A stretch of 35,336 bases of DNA from Terriglobia bacterium (GCA_020072925.1 JAIQGA010000024.1:1-35336); one strand, 5' to 3'; shown: positions 1 through 9,035, numbered from the stretch's first letter. Notes: a model not told the origin generated them from the letters alone. Translations and numbers: made by a program.

Positions 1-1893
1 ATTGATGGCAATGCGGATTTCGTCCCGGCGGCTGATCATGCTGTCCCCCAACCCAAGCCCATCGAGAAGATGACCGTTGAGGAGCCCTTCCTGCGCGGCG
101 TCGATGAGGAGAAGCACGGCGAGGAGGGGGCATCAAGCAAAACCAATCAGCAGGTGCTGGGGCGCGACCCTGGGTATGTTCCTGCGCTTTTGAAGATGGC
201 CTGGCAGGCTTATCGGTCGGCGGATTTTCCCCGCGCGGAAAGCTTCCTGGCGCGGGCCCTGTCGCGCAACGCCTTCGATCCGCGCGTGCATTATGTGGCC
301 GGCGTTGTCTACCGCGCCGCAGGCCGTTGGACGCTGGCCGAGGATGCTTTCTGGGCGGCGATCCATTATGGTGGTCCGCCCGCGCCCGCCCTCGCGCAAC
401 TTGGCGAACTGGCGATCCGCCAGAAGCACTACCAGGAAGCGGCGGACCTGCTTGGCCGGGCGCTGAGCTACGCTCCCGACGACGCCCTGGCCCGTGCGGA
501 CCTTGCCGTCGCGCTGCGTGGGGCAGGGAAGCTTGAGGAAGCGTCGAAGGCTGTGGAGGCGGCGCTGGATGAATCGCCGCTTCTGCCGTTTGCCAGAGCC
601 GAACGCTGGCGAATCGAGGCGGCGCAAAAGCACGCAGCATCCCCCAACAGCGGCGGAGGCTCAGACTGGGCCAAGCCGCTGCCCGCCGACGTGCAGAACT
701 ACATGGAAGTTGCAGCCTGGTATCGCGGCCTGGATGACTTGGCCTCCGCGGACGCGGTTCTGGAGAGCGCGGTCAAGAGTCTCCAACCTCCGGGTCTTTC
801 TCCACTTGTCTACTACTACCTGGCGTCCGACGCTCGCCGCGAGGGAAACGTCACCGCGGCGGATGGATACGCCGCGAAAGCGCAGTCGGCCGATTACGCC
901 AAAGTTTTCCCTAATCGCCTCGAGGACGCGCTGGTGCTGCAGGAACAATTGCAGCGTCACCCTGTCGATCCGCACGGGCAATACTTCCTTGGCAATTTTC
1001 TCTTTGCCCATGGCCGTTACGAGGATGCTTCGCGGCTCTGGTTTCAGGCGCTCGGAGAAGGCTTCGAAAACGCCGTGCTGATGCGAAACTTGGGCCTTTA
1101 TGCGCAGCAGATTAAGGGCGACCTGACGGGGGCGGCGGGATTCTATGAAAGCGCAGTGCGCCTGGATCCGAACGAATATCGCTACTACGTCGATCTGGAC
1201 GAAATCTATTTTCGACTCAATGCAGCCGCGCGTCGCGAGAAGCTCTTTGCCACGGCTCCCGCAGCGGTGCTGAATCGGGATCCGGTTCTCGTCCGGCGCG
1301 CCTTGCTTGCTACTCAGGAGAAACACTTCGACCAGGCGCTCGAGTTGCTGAAAGAACACCGATTCAAACCCTGGGAGGGCGGCGCGATCGTCCGCCAGAT
1401 GTTTGTCCAAGCCAATCTCCAGAAGGGGCGGCAGGCCTTCGCGGGCGGGAATTTTGGTGATGCGGAGAAGGCCTTTCGCCAAGCGCTCGAATACCCTGTG
1501 AATCTGGGCGTCGGCAAACCCGGAAAGCCGCGCGATGAGGAGGCTTGGTATTGGCTCGGCGAGTCACTCGCGGGAGAGCAAAAGACCGAGGCCGCCCAGC
1601 AAGCCTGGAAAGAGGCCGCGGAAGAAGGAAAGAGCGGTGGGGGAGTGGGGCAGCTTTTCCGCGGGCTGGCTCTGCGCCGGCTCGGGCAGACGGAGGAGGC
1701 GAACAAGATCCTCAAAGGACTGACGGACGCGGCCGCCCAAGCCCAGCCGAGCGCCGAAACGCTGTATGTGACTGGCTTGCTCGGAATCGTTGAAAAACGC
1801 CAAGCCGAAGCACGGAGCAACCTCCAGCGCGCCGTACAGCTCGATCCAGCTCACTGGCAGGCACGGCTGGAGCTCGACCAACTCGGCCGCTGA
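1..1893 (+). CDS. DUF5107-type TPR protein, C-terminal part (5' end outside window)
   Basis: The frame is open from the first base, so the ATG at 70 is probably internal and the gene starts upstream. About 630 residues are visible. They consist of tetratricopeptide-like helical repeats: one set around residues 35-180 counted from position 70, another around 300-390, and a third near the C-terminus containing AEKAFRQAL and ARSNLQRAVQLDP. Between them is a segment with YYYLASDARREG and the phrase DPHGQYFLGNFLFAHGRYEDA. This order resembles the C-terminal half of DUF5107 proteins, whose N-terminal beta-sandwich often accompanies glycoside hydrolase genes. The biochemical role is unknown; TPRs usually hold protein partners. 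The stop at 1891-1893 faces the end of the convergent aldo/keto reductase gene 14 bases away. The TPR assignment is firm and the DUF5107 assignment is from memory of the family. Confidence 0.75.
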   Translation: MDGNADFVPAADHAVPQPKPIEKMTVEEPFLRGVDEEKHGEEGASSKTNQQVLGRDPGYVPALLKMAWQAYRSADFPRAESFLARALSRNAFDPRVHYVAGVVYRAAGRWTLAEDAFWAAIHYGGPPAPALAQLGELAIRQKHYQEAADLLGRALSYAPDDALARADLAVALRGAGKLEEASKAVEAALDESPLLPFARAERWRIEAAQKHAASPNSGGGSDWAKPLPADVQNYMEVAAWYRGLDDLASADAVLESAVKSLQPPGLSPLVYYYLASDARREGNVTAADGYAAKAQSADYAKVFPNRLEDALVLQEQLQRHPVDPHGQYFLGNFLFAHGRYEDASRLWFQALGEGFENAVLMRNLGLYAQQIKGDLTGAAGFYESAVRLDPNEYRYYVDLDEIYFRLNAAARREKLFATAPAAVLNRDPVLVRRALLATQEKHFDQALELLKEHRFKPWEGGAIVRQMFVQANLQKGRQAFAGGNFGDAEKAFRQALEYPVNLGVGKPGKPRDEEAWYWLGESLAGEQKTEAAQQAWKEAAEEGKSGGGVGQLFRGLALRRLGQTEEANKILKGLTDAAAQAQPSAETLYVTGLLGIVEKRQAEARSNLQRAVQLDPAHWQARLELDQLGR

Positions 1894-1907
1894 AGAGACC
1901 TTTGTCG

Positions 1908-2897
1908 CTAGGCGCAGAATAGATGCGGCGAAGCCGTTGGCCCGTCGAGGTGGCCCACCAGTCTCTTTTCCAGGGGCGCACCCAAGGGCGCCAACTCTCG
2001 CCGCAACTTCTCCATCTCATTTTCTTCCAGGGGCGAGAACTTTCGTGCCAACTCCGCGTTGTGCGAGATGAATTCCTCGCGCGGCATGCCAATCACCGCC
2101 GCGGTCACTGGCAGGCTCATCGAATAGCGGAGCAGCGAATCGATGTTGGCCTTGTCCGGCTCCGGCCCCACCAGGAACTCCTGCCCGGTTACCTTCATGG
2201 CGATGATGCCCAAGTTCTTCTTGCGCGCGGCCGGCAAGGCCAATTCCTCGAAGCGCCCATTGCGCGAGGCGTTAAGTGCCATTTGCGTGCAGTCCAGATC
2301 GTGCCGCTCGATGGCCTTAGCCAGCACCGCCCCGTCGGTATGACTGGTCATGCCGATAAACCGGGCCAGTTTCCGCTTGCGAGCTTCGAGGAGTCCTTCC
2401 AAAGCGCCGCCCGGCGCTTCGATTTTGGCCAGATCATCCTCATGCCCCAGACTGTGCAGGTGAACGAGATCAACATGGTCCACCTGAAGGCGCTGGAGGC
2501 TGCCCTCCAGGCGGCGGAGGAAATCGTCTCGAGTCCGGTCGGGAATTTTTGTGGCGAGGAAAACTTCCTTCCGGCGCGTCGCCATGACTTTGCCCACGCG
2601 CGTCTCGCTTTTGCCGTCCCCATATGCGTAAGCCGTATCAAGATAGATGATCCCCAGATCGATGGCATGGTTGAGCGCCGCCAGGGCTTTCTCCTCGTCC
2701 TCATACATGAGGAACCGGCTGCCGCAACCGAAGGCCAGAATCGAAACGCTGGCTCCAGTGCGTCCCAGCGTGCGGTGGGGAAGCCCAGGCGCGGCCGCGG
2801 CCTTCGCCAGATCGTGCAGAGCCGGAAGACTCGCTCCCACCGCGGCTCCCAGGCCGAGGCGCTCCAAAAACTTGCGGCGTGAAAGTTCGCTTTTCAT
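1908..2897 (-). CDS. Tat-exported aldo/keto reductase
   Basis: This 329-residue protein opens with the twin-arginine motif SRRKFLERLG and an Ala/Gly-rich hydrophobic stretch to about residue 36, so it is probably exported folded to the periplasm. The remainder is an aldo/keto reductase TIM barrel of normal length. The catalytic tetrad can be read as D87, Y92 (in LDTAYAYG), K117 (in LATKIP) and H148 (in DLVHLHSLG). Such enzymes reduce aldehydes or ketones, or oxidise sugars, with NAD(P)H; the substrate here is unknown. The start ATG at 2897 is preceded by AAGGAG at a spacing of six. The gene follows the DUF1080-like gene on the same strand after 49 bases, so the two are likely one transcript. 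Exported members of this family probably carry their cofactor out with them, which is inference. Confidence 0.9.
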   Translation of the reverse strand: MKSELSRRKFLERLGLGAAVGASLPALHDLAKAAAAPGLPHRTLGRTGASVSILAFGCGSRFLMYEDEEKALAALNHAIDLGIIYLDTAYAYGDGKSETRVGKVMATRRKEVFLATKIPDRTRDDFLRRLEGSLQRLQVDHVDLVHLHSLGHEDDLAKIEAPGGALEGLLEARKRKLARFIGMTSHTDGAVLAKAIERHDLDCTQMALNASRNGRFEELALPAARKKNLGIIAMKVTGQEFLVGPEPDKANIDSLLRYSMSLPVTAAVIGMPREEFISHNAELARKFSPLEENEMEKLRRELAPLGAPLEKRLVGHLDGPTASPHLFCA

Positions 2898-2946
2898 GTC
2901 TGTCTCCTTGCCATAGGTTCAATTTTCCTTGGGTTTCGAGCGCAGT

Positions 2947-3675
2947 TCAGTGTTGGTCGGCGGGCCGGATTCCCACTTTCGGGCCCGGTATGCATCCCAC
3001 GTTGTCGGCGGCGATCTGCACATCCGCGAAGTCCCCGGTTTCGTCAAACGAGCCAAGGCCGGCCCGCCCGCAGGTGAACGTGCGATCGGACACCGAGAAC
3101 AGCGGCGCCTGCTGGTCGTCCATGAAAACCTGAATCAGGCCATTGAACATGTCGCGGATCACGCGCACGCGATGCCATTGCTGGTCGGGCAGCGCCGGGG
3201 GAGCATCGATTCCAGCGATCCGCTTGCGCGGCTCGCCATTGACGATGAAAATCCCGTTGTGTACGGGTTGCTGGGCGCCGCGGTCCTTCGACAGGTGGGC
3301 GTAGTAAAAATGCAGGGTATCGACATAACCGAAAACCACGATCATGGAGGTTCCTTCGCGCCGGACACGCGCCTCCAGCTTGAAGCTGCCAAAGGGCGGA
3401 AGCTTGGCCAGCGCGAATTGCAGGGGGCGCCGCGGGACGCCCGGCTCGCGGTTGCGCTTCATGTGAAGGTAATGCAGAGGCCCCTCGCTGAGAATTTCCC
3501 AATCTTCAGGATAAGGGAATTGCCAGGCGTCGAGGTTCCCGGAGGAGAAGTCGTCGCGGAACGTCATCGTCTTGAGGACTGGTGGCGTTGGAGCGTACGC
3601 CGCGAGGGCGATCGGCACGGCTGTCGCCGCAAGCAAAACCAGCCATATCCCTGCGCGATCCCGAGGTGAAGTCAT
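2947..3675 (-). CDS. Secreted DUF1080-like (concanavalin/LamG-fold) protein
   Basis: Starting at the ATG at 3675 gives 242 residues. This start has AGGAG nine bases upstream; a TTG at 3699 in the same frame lacks a ribosome site. A signal peptide runs to about residue 27 (WLVLLAATAVPIALA). The body reads as a single beta-sandwich: FRDDFSSGNLDAWQFP, then the strand FKLEARVRREGTSMIVVFGY, then WHRVRVIRDMFNGLIQVFMDD. That is the signature of the laminin-G/concanavalin-like fold found in DUF1080 (3-keto-disaccharide hydrolase-like) proteins. It probably binds or hydrolyses a sugar in the periplasm or at the surface; I see no definite catalytic residues. It is first in a two-gene unit with the Tat-exported aldo/keto reductase and has a good promoter upstream. 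Confidence 0.75.
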   Translation of the reverse strand: MTSPRDRAGIWLVLLAATAVPIALAAYAPTPPVLKTMTFRDDFSSGNLDAWQFPYPEDWEILSEGPLHYLHMKRNREPGVPRRPLQFALAKLPPFGSFKLEARVRREGTSMIVVFGYVDTLHFYYAHLSKDRGAQQPVHNGIFIVNGEPRKRIAGIDAPPALPDQQWHRVRVIRDMFNGLIQVFMDDQQAPLFSVSDRTFTCGRAGLGSFDETGDFADVQIAADNVGCIPGPKVGIRPADQH

Positions 3676-3713
3676 AGTGCGAATCTCCTGCCTGCCCAAA
3701 ACGTGATACGCGC

Positions 3714-3742
3714 ATTATACGGCTTTTGAATTCGATTGGCAG
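3714..3742 (-). promoter_or_regulatory. Sigma-70-like promoter of the DUF1080-like/aldo-keto reductase unit
   Basis: On the minus strand a perfect TATAAT (3714-3719) is preceded, after a 17-base spacer, by CTGCCA (3737-3742), which matches four of six bases of the -35 consensus. Transcription would begin near 3707, giving a leader of about 32 bases that includes the AGGAG before the ATG at 3675. Confidence 0.55.
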
Positions 3743-3809
3743 GGTTCAATTGTGGTGATTTCCGGGAATTCCCAAATACCTCGGTGGGCAAGAAGCGCCC
3801 CTTTTTGCT

Positions 3810-3838
3810 TTCACCATTCGGTGGATTTAGGTTATAAG
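3810..3838 (+). promoter_or_regulatory. Possible promoter of the membrane/spermidine synthase-like gene
   Basis: TTCACC (3810-3815) and TATAAG (3833-3838) are separated by 17 bases on the plus strand, about 60 bases before the ATG at 3901. The match to consensus is moderate. With the minus-strand promoter at 3714-3742 it would make this 225-base gap a divergent promoter region. I see nothing else in the gap. Confidence 0.35.
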
Positions 3839-3900
3839 TCACACTCGCAAGATCGACCTGCCAGGCTCCAGCACGATGCCCGGCAAAACTCAAGGAGCGG

Positions 3901-6687
3901 ATGAATCTCCCGAGACCGTCTCAACCCGCGCGGACCGCACCGATGCTTCGGCTTCTGCCCGTGCTTTTTTTCTTCTCGGGCGCCTCGAGCCTTGTGTTCG
4001 AGATGATTTTCACGCGCTTGCTCACGCACGCATTCGGGAACACGGCCTATGCGGTGAGCACGGTGCTGGCGGCGTTTTTGGGGGGCTTGGCGGTAGGCGC
4101 GACCTGGATCGGGCGCTGGGCCGATCGGCGCAACGCCTCATTGTGGACCTACGGCACGCTTGAACTGCTGGTGGGAGTCTACTGCCTGTTCACTCCGGAA
4201 CTGTTTGGACTGGTCACATGGATTTATGTGGGATTGCACCACCGGCTGGCGCTCGGATCGTGGGCGGTGACGACAGTGCGGTTCGGGCTCGCGGCGATGG
4301 TGATTCTGGTGCCGACCGCACTGATGGGTGGAACGCTCCCGGTGCTGGCGCGTTGTGCGGCCGCAGTCACGAGCGAATTTCGGCCGGTCATCGACCGCCT
4401 GTATGCGTGGAACACGCTGGGGGCTGCGCTGGGTACGCTGGCGGCGACTTATTTCCTGGTCCCGGCGCTGGGCGTCCGAGGCACGATTGTTGCCGCATGC
4501 AGTGTGAACGGTGCGATTTTTCTTGCGGTGGCAATCTGGGCTTCGAAAGTCACTTCCACACCACCGTCCCCGTCTGAAGCCTCTGCAATCCCTGTTGCTC
4601 AGGGCGCGCGTGTTAAGACCAACGCACCCCGCGAATCCCTTCTGCTCTTGGGCGCGTTCCTGACCGGCGTGGCCGCACTGGCCTATGAAGTAGTCTGGAC
4701 GCACATTCTCAGCTTCCTTATTGGAAACACGGTATACGCCTTCGGCATCATGCTTTTCACGTTTTTGTGCGGACTCGGGATGGGAGCTCATCTGGTGGCG
4801 CGGCATATCCCGCGCGCGGCTTTCTGGGCGCGGGCCCTCGCGGCCTCCCAATTACTTTTGGGCGTGGCCGTGTTCGCTACAATGTCCCTCTGGAACTACG
4901 TTCCAGCGGTATTTTCCGAGGGTCTTGGCCAGGCGCTGGCGCTGGACTTGCTGGCTTGCGCCTTTCTTATTGCGTTGCGGATGTCCTGGATCGCCTGGAA
5001 AATATATCGTCAGGCCGCCGGCTCCCGAATCCGCTGGCGCTGGGTAGCGGAACTTGCCGCCGAAGCGGCGTTCTTGCTTGCCGTGATTTCGGGAAGATTT
5101 TCGGCCCTGCCGGAATCTGATCTTGCCCGATTTATGGTGGCGGAGGGTTTGCGCTTTTTCTGCGCGTTTTACCTGCTCATCGTGCCCTGCCTTCTGGTCG
5201 GCCTGAGTTTCCCGCTTCTGCTGAATCTCGCGGCTCAATCGGCGCGGCGAGTCGGCGCCAGCGTGGGCCACACCTATGCCGCCAACACGCTTGGAACCGT
5301 CCTGGGCTCGGTCCTGACGGGCTTTGTTGTGCTGCCGGCCCTGGGCTCGCTGGGGAGCTTGCGCGCGATCGCGACCCTCAATCTGCTCATCGGTTGGGGC
5401 TTTGCCCTTTTCTTCGTACCGCTTCGCGGGGTGCGCCGCGTGACCATTACGGTCGTGGCCGGCTCGTTGGCGGCGTTGTTTTGGCTGGGCCCCGTGCGCT
5501 GGGATCCTCGCGCCATGACGAGCGGCGCGTACGTCTACTTCAGCCACACCTGGGATATCGAGCGGGTTCTTTATTTCGAGGAGGATGTACAGGGCGGTTT
5601 GACGTCTGTAGTGCAGACTCCTGTGGGGCGGGTACTGCTCTCCAACGGAAAATTCCAGGGAAACGATTCCGGCGAAGTCGGCGCCCAGGCTCGCTTCGCG
5701 ATGATCCCGATTCTCTTCATGCCCAGGTTTGACCGGGCACTGGTGATCGGGCTGGGAACAGGCCACACCCTGCAAGTCGTATCGCGTTTTCCCTTCCGCC
5801 GCATTGATGTCGCCGAAATCGCTCCCCGTATCGTGGATGCGGCCCGGCAGTGGTTTCAGGACGTCAATTGCGGTGTTTTTGATCGCGACCCTCGGGTGAA
5901 CCTCTCGATCGTGGATGGGCGGAATTTCCTGCTTCTTTCCCGTGGGCGTTATGACCTTATCACTGTTGAAATCACGTCGATCTGGGTCAGCGGCGCCGCG
6001 GACCTCTACAACCGCGAGTTCTACGAGCTCTGCCGCAACCGCCTGTCGCCCCGAGGCGTTCTACAGCAATGGGTCCAGCTCCATAACATGCGCCCGCGCG
6101 ACCTGTTGGTCCTCTTCAATACCGCGGCGCATGTTTTCCCGCATGCGGCCTTCTTCGTCGGGGGAGGGCAGGGCCTGTTGATCACCTCACCGGGTCCACT
6201 GGAGTTTGACTACGCGCGCATCGCTTCCCTCGACACGGATCCCGGGGTCCGCCAGGAATTGGACAGGCTCCGACTGGCCAGTCTCAGCTCCCTGCTGGGG
6301 GAAATCATGCTCGATGACCAATCCTTCCGCGAAATTCTGACGCTCCTTCCCTCGCGCGCGGGACTGTCCCTGGACTTTGTTTCTTCTGATAATCATCCGT
6401 ATTTGGAGTATGAGACCCCAGTGGGAAATACTGCTAACTATAACACCTCAATAGTGAATATGCAAGTGCTGAAACAGTTCCAGCCCGCGCTCTTCCCGCC
6501 CGGCCTGGCCATGCGGAACCTGTCCTCCGAGGACGATGCTAACCTTTTGTCAGGATATGTGGCGGAGGGACGTGGCGAGTGGAATACGGCCCGTGACTAC
6601 TTCCTCAAGGTGAAAGGGCCGGCGCGGCCGCGCGCGGAAACTGAGATCGCCCGCCTTGCCGCAGGGTTCTACGGTGGGATGCCCTGA
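3901..6687 (+). CDS. Polytopic membrane protein fused to spermidine synthase-like domain
   Basis: The protein has 928 residues. Residues 15 to about 535 are hydrophobic and form many transmembrane helices, with two related halves that each begin like GASSLVFEMIFTRLL / GVAALAYEVVWTHILS. Residues about 550-830 form a Rossmann methyltransferase-like domain of the spermidine synthase family. It contains the nucleotide-binding loop VIGLGTGHT near residue 615 and the segment NREFYELCRNRLSPRGVLQQW. A short helical tail follows. The acidic residue that in SpeE is a catalytic Asp appears to be Glu in LITVEITSIW (near 688), so classical polyamine synthesis is doubtful. This fused architecture is widespread and often of unknown substrate. 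AAGGAG lies three bases before the ATG at 3901; an internal ATG at 3943 has no ribosome site. The gene appears monocistronic. Confidence 0.88.
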   Translation: MNLPRPSQPARTAPMLRLLPVLFFFSGASSLVFEMIFTRLLTHAFGNTAYAVSTVLAAFLGGLAVGATWIGRWADRRNASLWTYGTLELLVGVYCLFTPELFGLVTWIYVGLHHRLALGSWAVTTVRFGLAAMVILVPTALMGGTLPVLARCAAAVTSEFRPVIDRLYAWNTLGAALGTLAATYFLVPALGVRGTIVAACSVNGAIFLAVAIWASKVTSTPPSPSEASAIPVAQGARVKTNAPRESLLLLGAFLTGVAALAYEVVWTHILSFLIGNTVYAFGIMLFTFLCGLGMGAHLVARHIPRAAFWARALAASQLLLGVAVFATMSLWNYVPAVFSEGLGQALALDLLACAFLIALRMSWIAWKIYRQAAGSRIRWRWVAELAAEAAFLLAVISGRFSALPESDLARFMVAEGLRFFCAFYLLIVPCLLVGLSFPLLLNLAAQSARRVGASVGHTYAANTLGTVLGSVLTGFVVLPALGSLGSLRAIATLNLLIGWGFALFFVPLRGVRRVTITVVAGSLAALFWLGPVRWDPRAMTSGAYVYFSHTWDIERVLYFEEDVQGGLTSVVQTPVGRVLLSNGKFQGNDSGEVGAQARFAMIPILFMPRFDRALVIGLGTGHTLQVVSRFPFRRIDVAEIAPRIVDAARQWFQDVNCGVFDRDPRVNLSIVDGRNFLLLSRGRYDLITVEITSIWVSGAADLYNREFYELCRNRLSPRGVLQQWVQLHNMRPRDLLVLFNTAAHVFPHAAFFVGGGQGLLITSPGPLEFDYARIASLDTDPGVRQELDRLRLASLSSLLGEIMLDDQSFREILTLLPSRAGLSLDFVSSDNHPYLEYETPVGNTANYNTSIVNMQVLKQFQPALFPPGLAMRNLSSEDDANLLSGYVAEGRGEWNTARDYFLKVKGPARPRAETEIARLAAGFYGGMP

Positions 6688-6727
6688 CAGACGCGCTGTG
6701 CGGATTGTCGGACGCCGGTCGTTGGGC

Positions 6728-6755
6728 TTGACAGGCGCCCCGATTTCGCAATAAT
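6728..6755 (+). promoter_or_regulatory. Strong promoter placing transcription start at the IclR start codon
   Basis: A perfect TTGACA (6728-6733), a 16-base spacer and AATAAT (6750-6755, five of six consensus bases) predict transcription starting at about 6761-6763. The ATG is at 6765 and no Shine-Dalgarno sequence precedes it, so the message is predicted to be leaderless or nearly so. Confidence 0.65.
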
Positions 6756-6764
6756 TCTCACCTT

Positions 6765-7571
6765 ATGAAAAGCGATGCCGTTCCCCCAACTGCCCCGGCA
6801 ACCACTTATACCGTCAAGTCACTGGTCAAGGCGTTGAACATTCTGAAGGTCCTCGCGGAAGAGGCGCGACCCACTTACACGCTTACCGAGATCAGCCGCC
6901 ACTTGCATTTGCACGTCAGCACCGTGCATCGCTTGCTGGTGAACCTGGTTCTCCAGGGGTTTGTCGAAGAAGACAGCGTCTCCGGCGGCTACCAGCTCAG
7001 CTACCGCGTATTGCGGATGGGCCTGCGGGTTCTGGACCGCCTCGACTTCCGGCGAGTCGCCCAGCCCTTGCTGCAGGATTTGAACCGGCGAACCCAGGAG
7101 ACTGTTCACCTGGCGATTCTCCAGGAGGGACGCGCCATCTCCATCGAGAAATTCGGAAGCCTGCAACCCGTGGGCCTGGATCCGCGCTTAGGAAGGGTCA
7201 TGTTCCTGCACTGTACTGGCGTAGGCAAGACGCTTCTGGCTTATCAGGATCAAGAAATCGTCGAGAGGCTCTCCCACTTAGAGGCCCTGCAGCGGTTCAC
7301 AGCTCACACGATCACCAGTGTCGCGCAGCTTTATAGGGAACTCGAGCGTATTCGGGCGCAAGGCTATGCCGTCGACCATGAGGAAGCTGTCGAGGGCCTG
7401 CGGTGTGTGGCCGGACCGGTTTTCAACCACGAGGGCCGCATCGTAGCAGCTTTCAGTGTGGCCGGACCCGCTTCGCGCTTAACGAGTGCGCGGATACCGG
7501 AAGTCGCCAAACTCGTCCGTGAAACCAGCCAGCAGATTTCTTATCGCATGGGTTTCCGCCAGATGCGATGA
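6765..7571 (+). CDS. IclR-family transcriptional regulator
   Basis: This is a 268-residue protein of standard IclR length. Residues about 17-75 form the N-terminal winged helix-turn-helix (SLVKALNILKVLAEE, LTEISRHLHLHVSTVHRLL, GFVEEDSVSGGYQLS). Residues about 90-265 form the GAF-like effector domain, with typical phrases TQETVHLAILQEGRAISIEK, GVGKTLLA, GYAVDHEEAVEGLRCVAGPVF and AAFSVAGPASRL. IclR regulators often control uronate, pectin or aromatic catabolism and bind a small acid or sugar acid in the effector domain. The neighbouring beta-helix, epimerase, GH78, GH2 and mannonate dehydratase genes make the sugar locus a reasonable target, but no operator could be identified. It is followed convergently by the beta-helix gene 58 bases away. 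Confidence 0.93.
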   Translation: MKSDAVPPTAPATTYTVKSLVKALNILKVLAEEARPTYTLTEISRHLHLHVSTVHRLLVNLVLQGFVEEDSVSGGYQLSYRVLRMGLRVLDRLDFRRVAQPLLQDLNRRTQETVHLAILQEGRAISIEKFGSLQPVGLDPRLGRVMFLHCTGVGKTLLAYQDQEIVERLSHLEALQRFTAHTITSVAQLYRELERIRAQGYAVDHEEAVEGLRCVAGPVFNHEGRIVAAFSVAGPASRLTSARIPEVAKLVRETSQQISYRMGFRQMR

Positions 7572-7629
7572 TTCCCGAGGACGCCGGACATCGTGAGCCG
7601 ATAATCGCGCCCCACCATCAAGTGACCGC

Positions 7630-8955
7630 TTAGCGGCCCGACAGGGACTGGATCTGGTTGTTTCCCCCGGTGGACTCATCCACGACGGCCTGTTTGATCT
7701 GCCCGCGGAAAATGTTGCGGTCGAGCGTGATGTAATCCGCGCGCGGGCCGATGTAAATGCCCACCGCCTGGGTGGCCGCAGCGCCGCTGCGTGACTCGCC
7801 GATGATATTGGACGTAAATGTGAGATGGTCTGTGGCGCCCTCGATGCGCACGCCGTAGCCGGGGGCTCCGAGGCTACCATTATCTTCAATTTTGTTATCC
7901 GAGAATGTGTTATCTGAGGCGGCATTTGCCTCATTCTCGTCTCGAAAGTAGATTCCGGCGCGGCTGTTTCCGGTGACGGCGTTCTTGATGAATATGTTGC
8001 CCGTGTCCTTATGCCCCAGCGAGATGCCGTCCTGGCCGTTGTTCCAGGACTGGTTCTCCTCGTAACGCGCATGCTGGACGCGCCAACAGAGGTACAGGCC
8101 GTCCTCGCCGTTGTGGTGGGCGCGGTTGAAACGCACAAGACCGTTGAGCGCCCCGGTGCCAAGGTGAATCCCCAGATTGGTGTTGCGATAGACTTCGCAA
8201 TTCTCTACCACGGGGTGCTCGACGAACTGGGTACTGATGCCGTCGCCGGGATAGTCCCTTACCACGCAATTCCGGATGGTCAGGTCCTTGGAATGGAAGA
8301 AGTAGATGCCGCCCGTCTGACAGCCATCCAGGACTTCGCTCGTGGCGCGGTTGCCATCCACCAGAAGGTCTGCGACGCGGACGTCCTCAACTTCATAGCC
8401 CGCGATGAGGGGAAAAGTGTTGAACACCTCGCCGGCATTTTCGACGGAATAATCCATCTGAAGGAAACGATCGAAGTAAAGCGTCTGGCCGTTGACGCGC
8501 ACGATGGTGCGCACGCTCGGAGTCCACCCGGAGCGCTGCTGCTTGTCGACGATCGTCACCCCCATGCCGGGAGCGAAGGGGCGAGCGTCGGCGACGGTGG
8601 CCTGGAACTCTCCGTAATCGGCATCCAGCTTCAACCGGCTGCGGACGCCGGGATCTTTCTGGAGAATAGTCTTGTCGGTGCCTTCACCCCGCAGGGTGAG
8701 ATGGCTCGCCAGGCGGACGGAGTTATGGAGTGTGTAGACTCCGGCCTTAATGATGACCGTCCCGCCTCCCGCGGCAGCGACGCGGTCAATGGCTTTTTGA
8801 ATGGCGACGTTGTCGGTGCCAAGAACATCGGCATCTGCCGGGCCGACCGTGATCGTCATGGTTTTCTCCCGACCCGAGTCTGACTGTGGCGCGCAGATCA
8901 CCGCCCCCACCAGCGAGGCGGTCAAGACCAAAAGGAAAACTCGAAGGGTTTTCAT
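7630..8955 (-). CDS. Secreted right-handed parallel beta-helix protein (pectate lyase-like fold)
   Basis: The ATG at 8955 gives 441 residues beginning MKTLRVFLLVLTASLVGAV, a signal peptide. An in-frame ATG at 8964 would add three residues but has GGGG directly abutting it. Residues about 40-80 carry the motif NVAIQKAIDRVAAAGGGTV followed by KAGVYTLHNSVRL, the usual N-terminus of pectate-lyase-3/polygalacturonase-like helices. The rest repeats short strands with Asn-rich turns (LTIRNCVVRDYPGDGIST, HPVVENCEVYRNTNLGIHL, ADYITLDRNIFRGQ). This fold serves polysaccharide lyases, epimerases and hydrolases. I cannot identify catalytic residues, so lyase activity is possible rather than shown. It is transcribed divergently from the epimerase gene across a 132-base gap. 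Confidence 0.85.
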   Translation of the reverse strand: MKTLRVFLLVLTASLVGAVICAPQSDSGREKTMTITVGPADADVLGTDNVAIQKAIDRVAAAGGGTVIIKAGVYTLHNSVRLASHLTLRGEGTDKTILQKDPGVRSRLKLDADYGEFQATVADARPFAPGMGVTIVDKQQRSGWTPSVRTIVRVNGQTLYFDRFLQMDYSVENAGEVFNTFPLIAGYEVEDVRVADLLVDGNRATSEVLDGCQTGGIYFFHSKDLTIRNCVVRDYPGDGISTQFVEHPVVENCEVYRNTNLGIHLGTGALNGLVRFNRAHHNGEDGLYLCWRVQHARYEENQSWNNGQDGISLGHKDTGNIFIKNAVTGNSRAGIYFRDENEANAASDNTFSDNKIEDNGSLGAPGYGVRIEGATDHLTFTSNIIGESRSGAAATQAVGIYIGPRADYITLDRNIFRGQIKQAVVDESTGGNNQIQSLSGR

Positions 8956-9035
8956 CGGGCACATCCCCGTACAGCGATTGGGTAGGGCATTCGCAACGCA
9001 TTCTAGCAGCGAAGTCGCCGCGCGTGTGTTCTTTC

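Noticed and set aside
3676-3699. Longer N-terminus for the DUF1080-like protein from a TTG at 3699
   Set aside because: The AGGAG ribosome site lies inside this extension and points to the ATG at 3675, directly before the signal peptide.
4852-5775. 307-codon minus-strand open frame within the membrane/spermidine synthase-like gene
   Set aside because: The translation is extremely polar, rich in Gln, Arg and His, as expected from the complement of transmembrane codons.
7623-7640. Terminator at the palindrome CCGCT-T-AGCGG between IclR and the beta-helix gene
   Set aside because: The centre is only one base, too small for a loop, and the stop codon of the beta-helix gene overlaps it.
9000-9028. 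Promoter for the beta-helix gene on the minus strand
   Set aside because: TAGAAT is a fair -10 box, but no -35 resembling consensus stands at the right distance.
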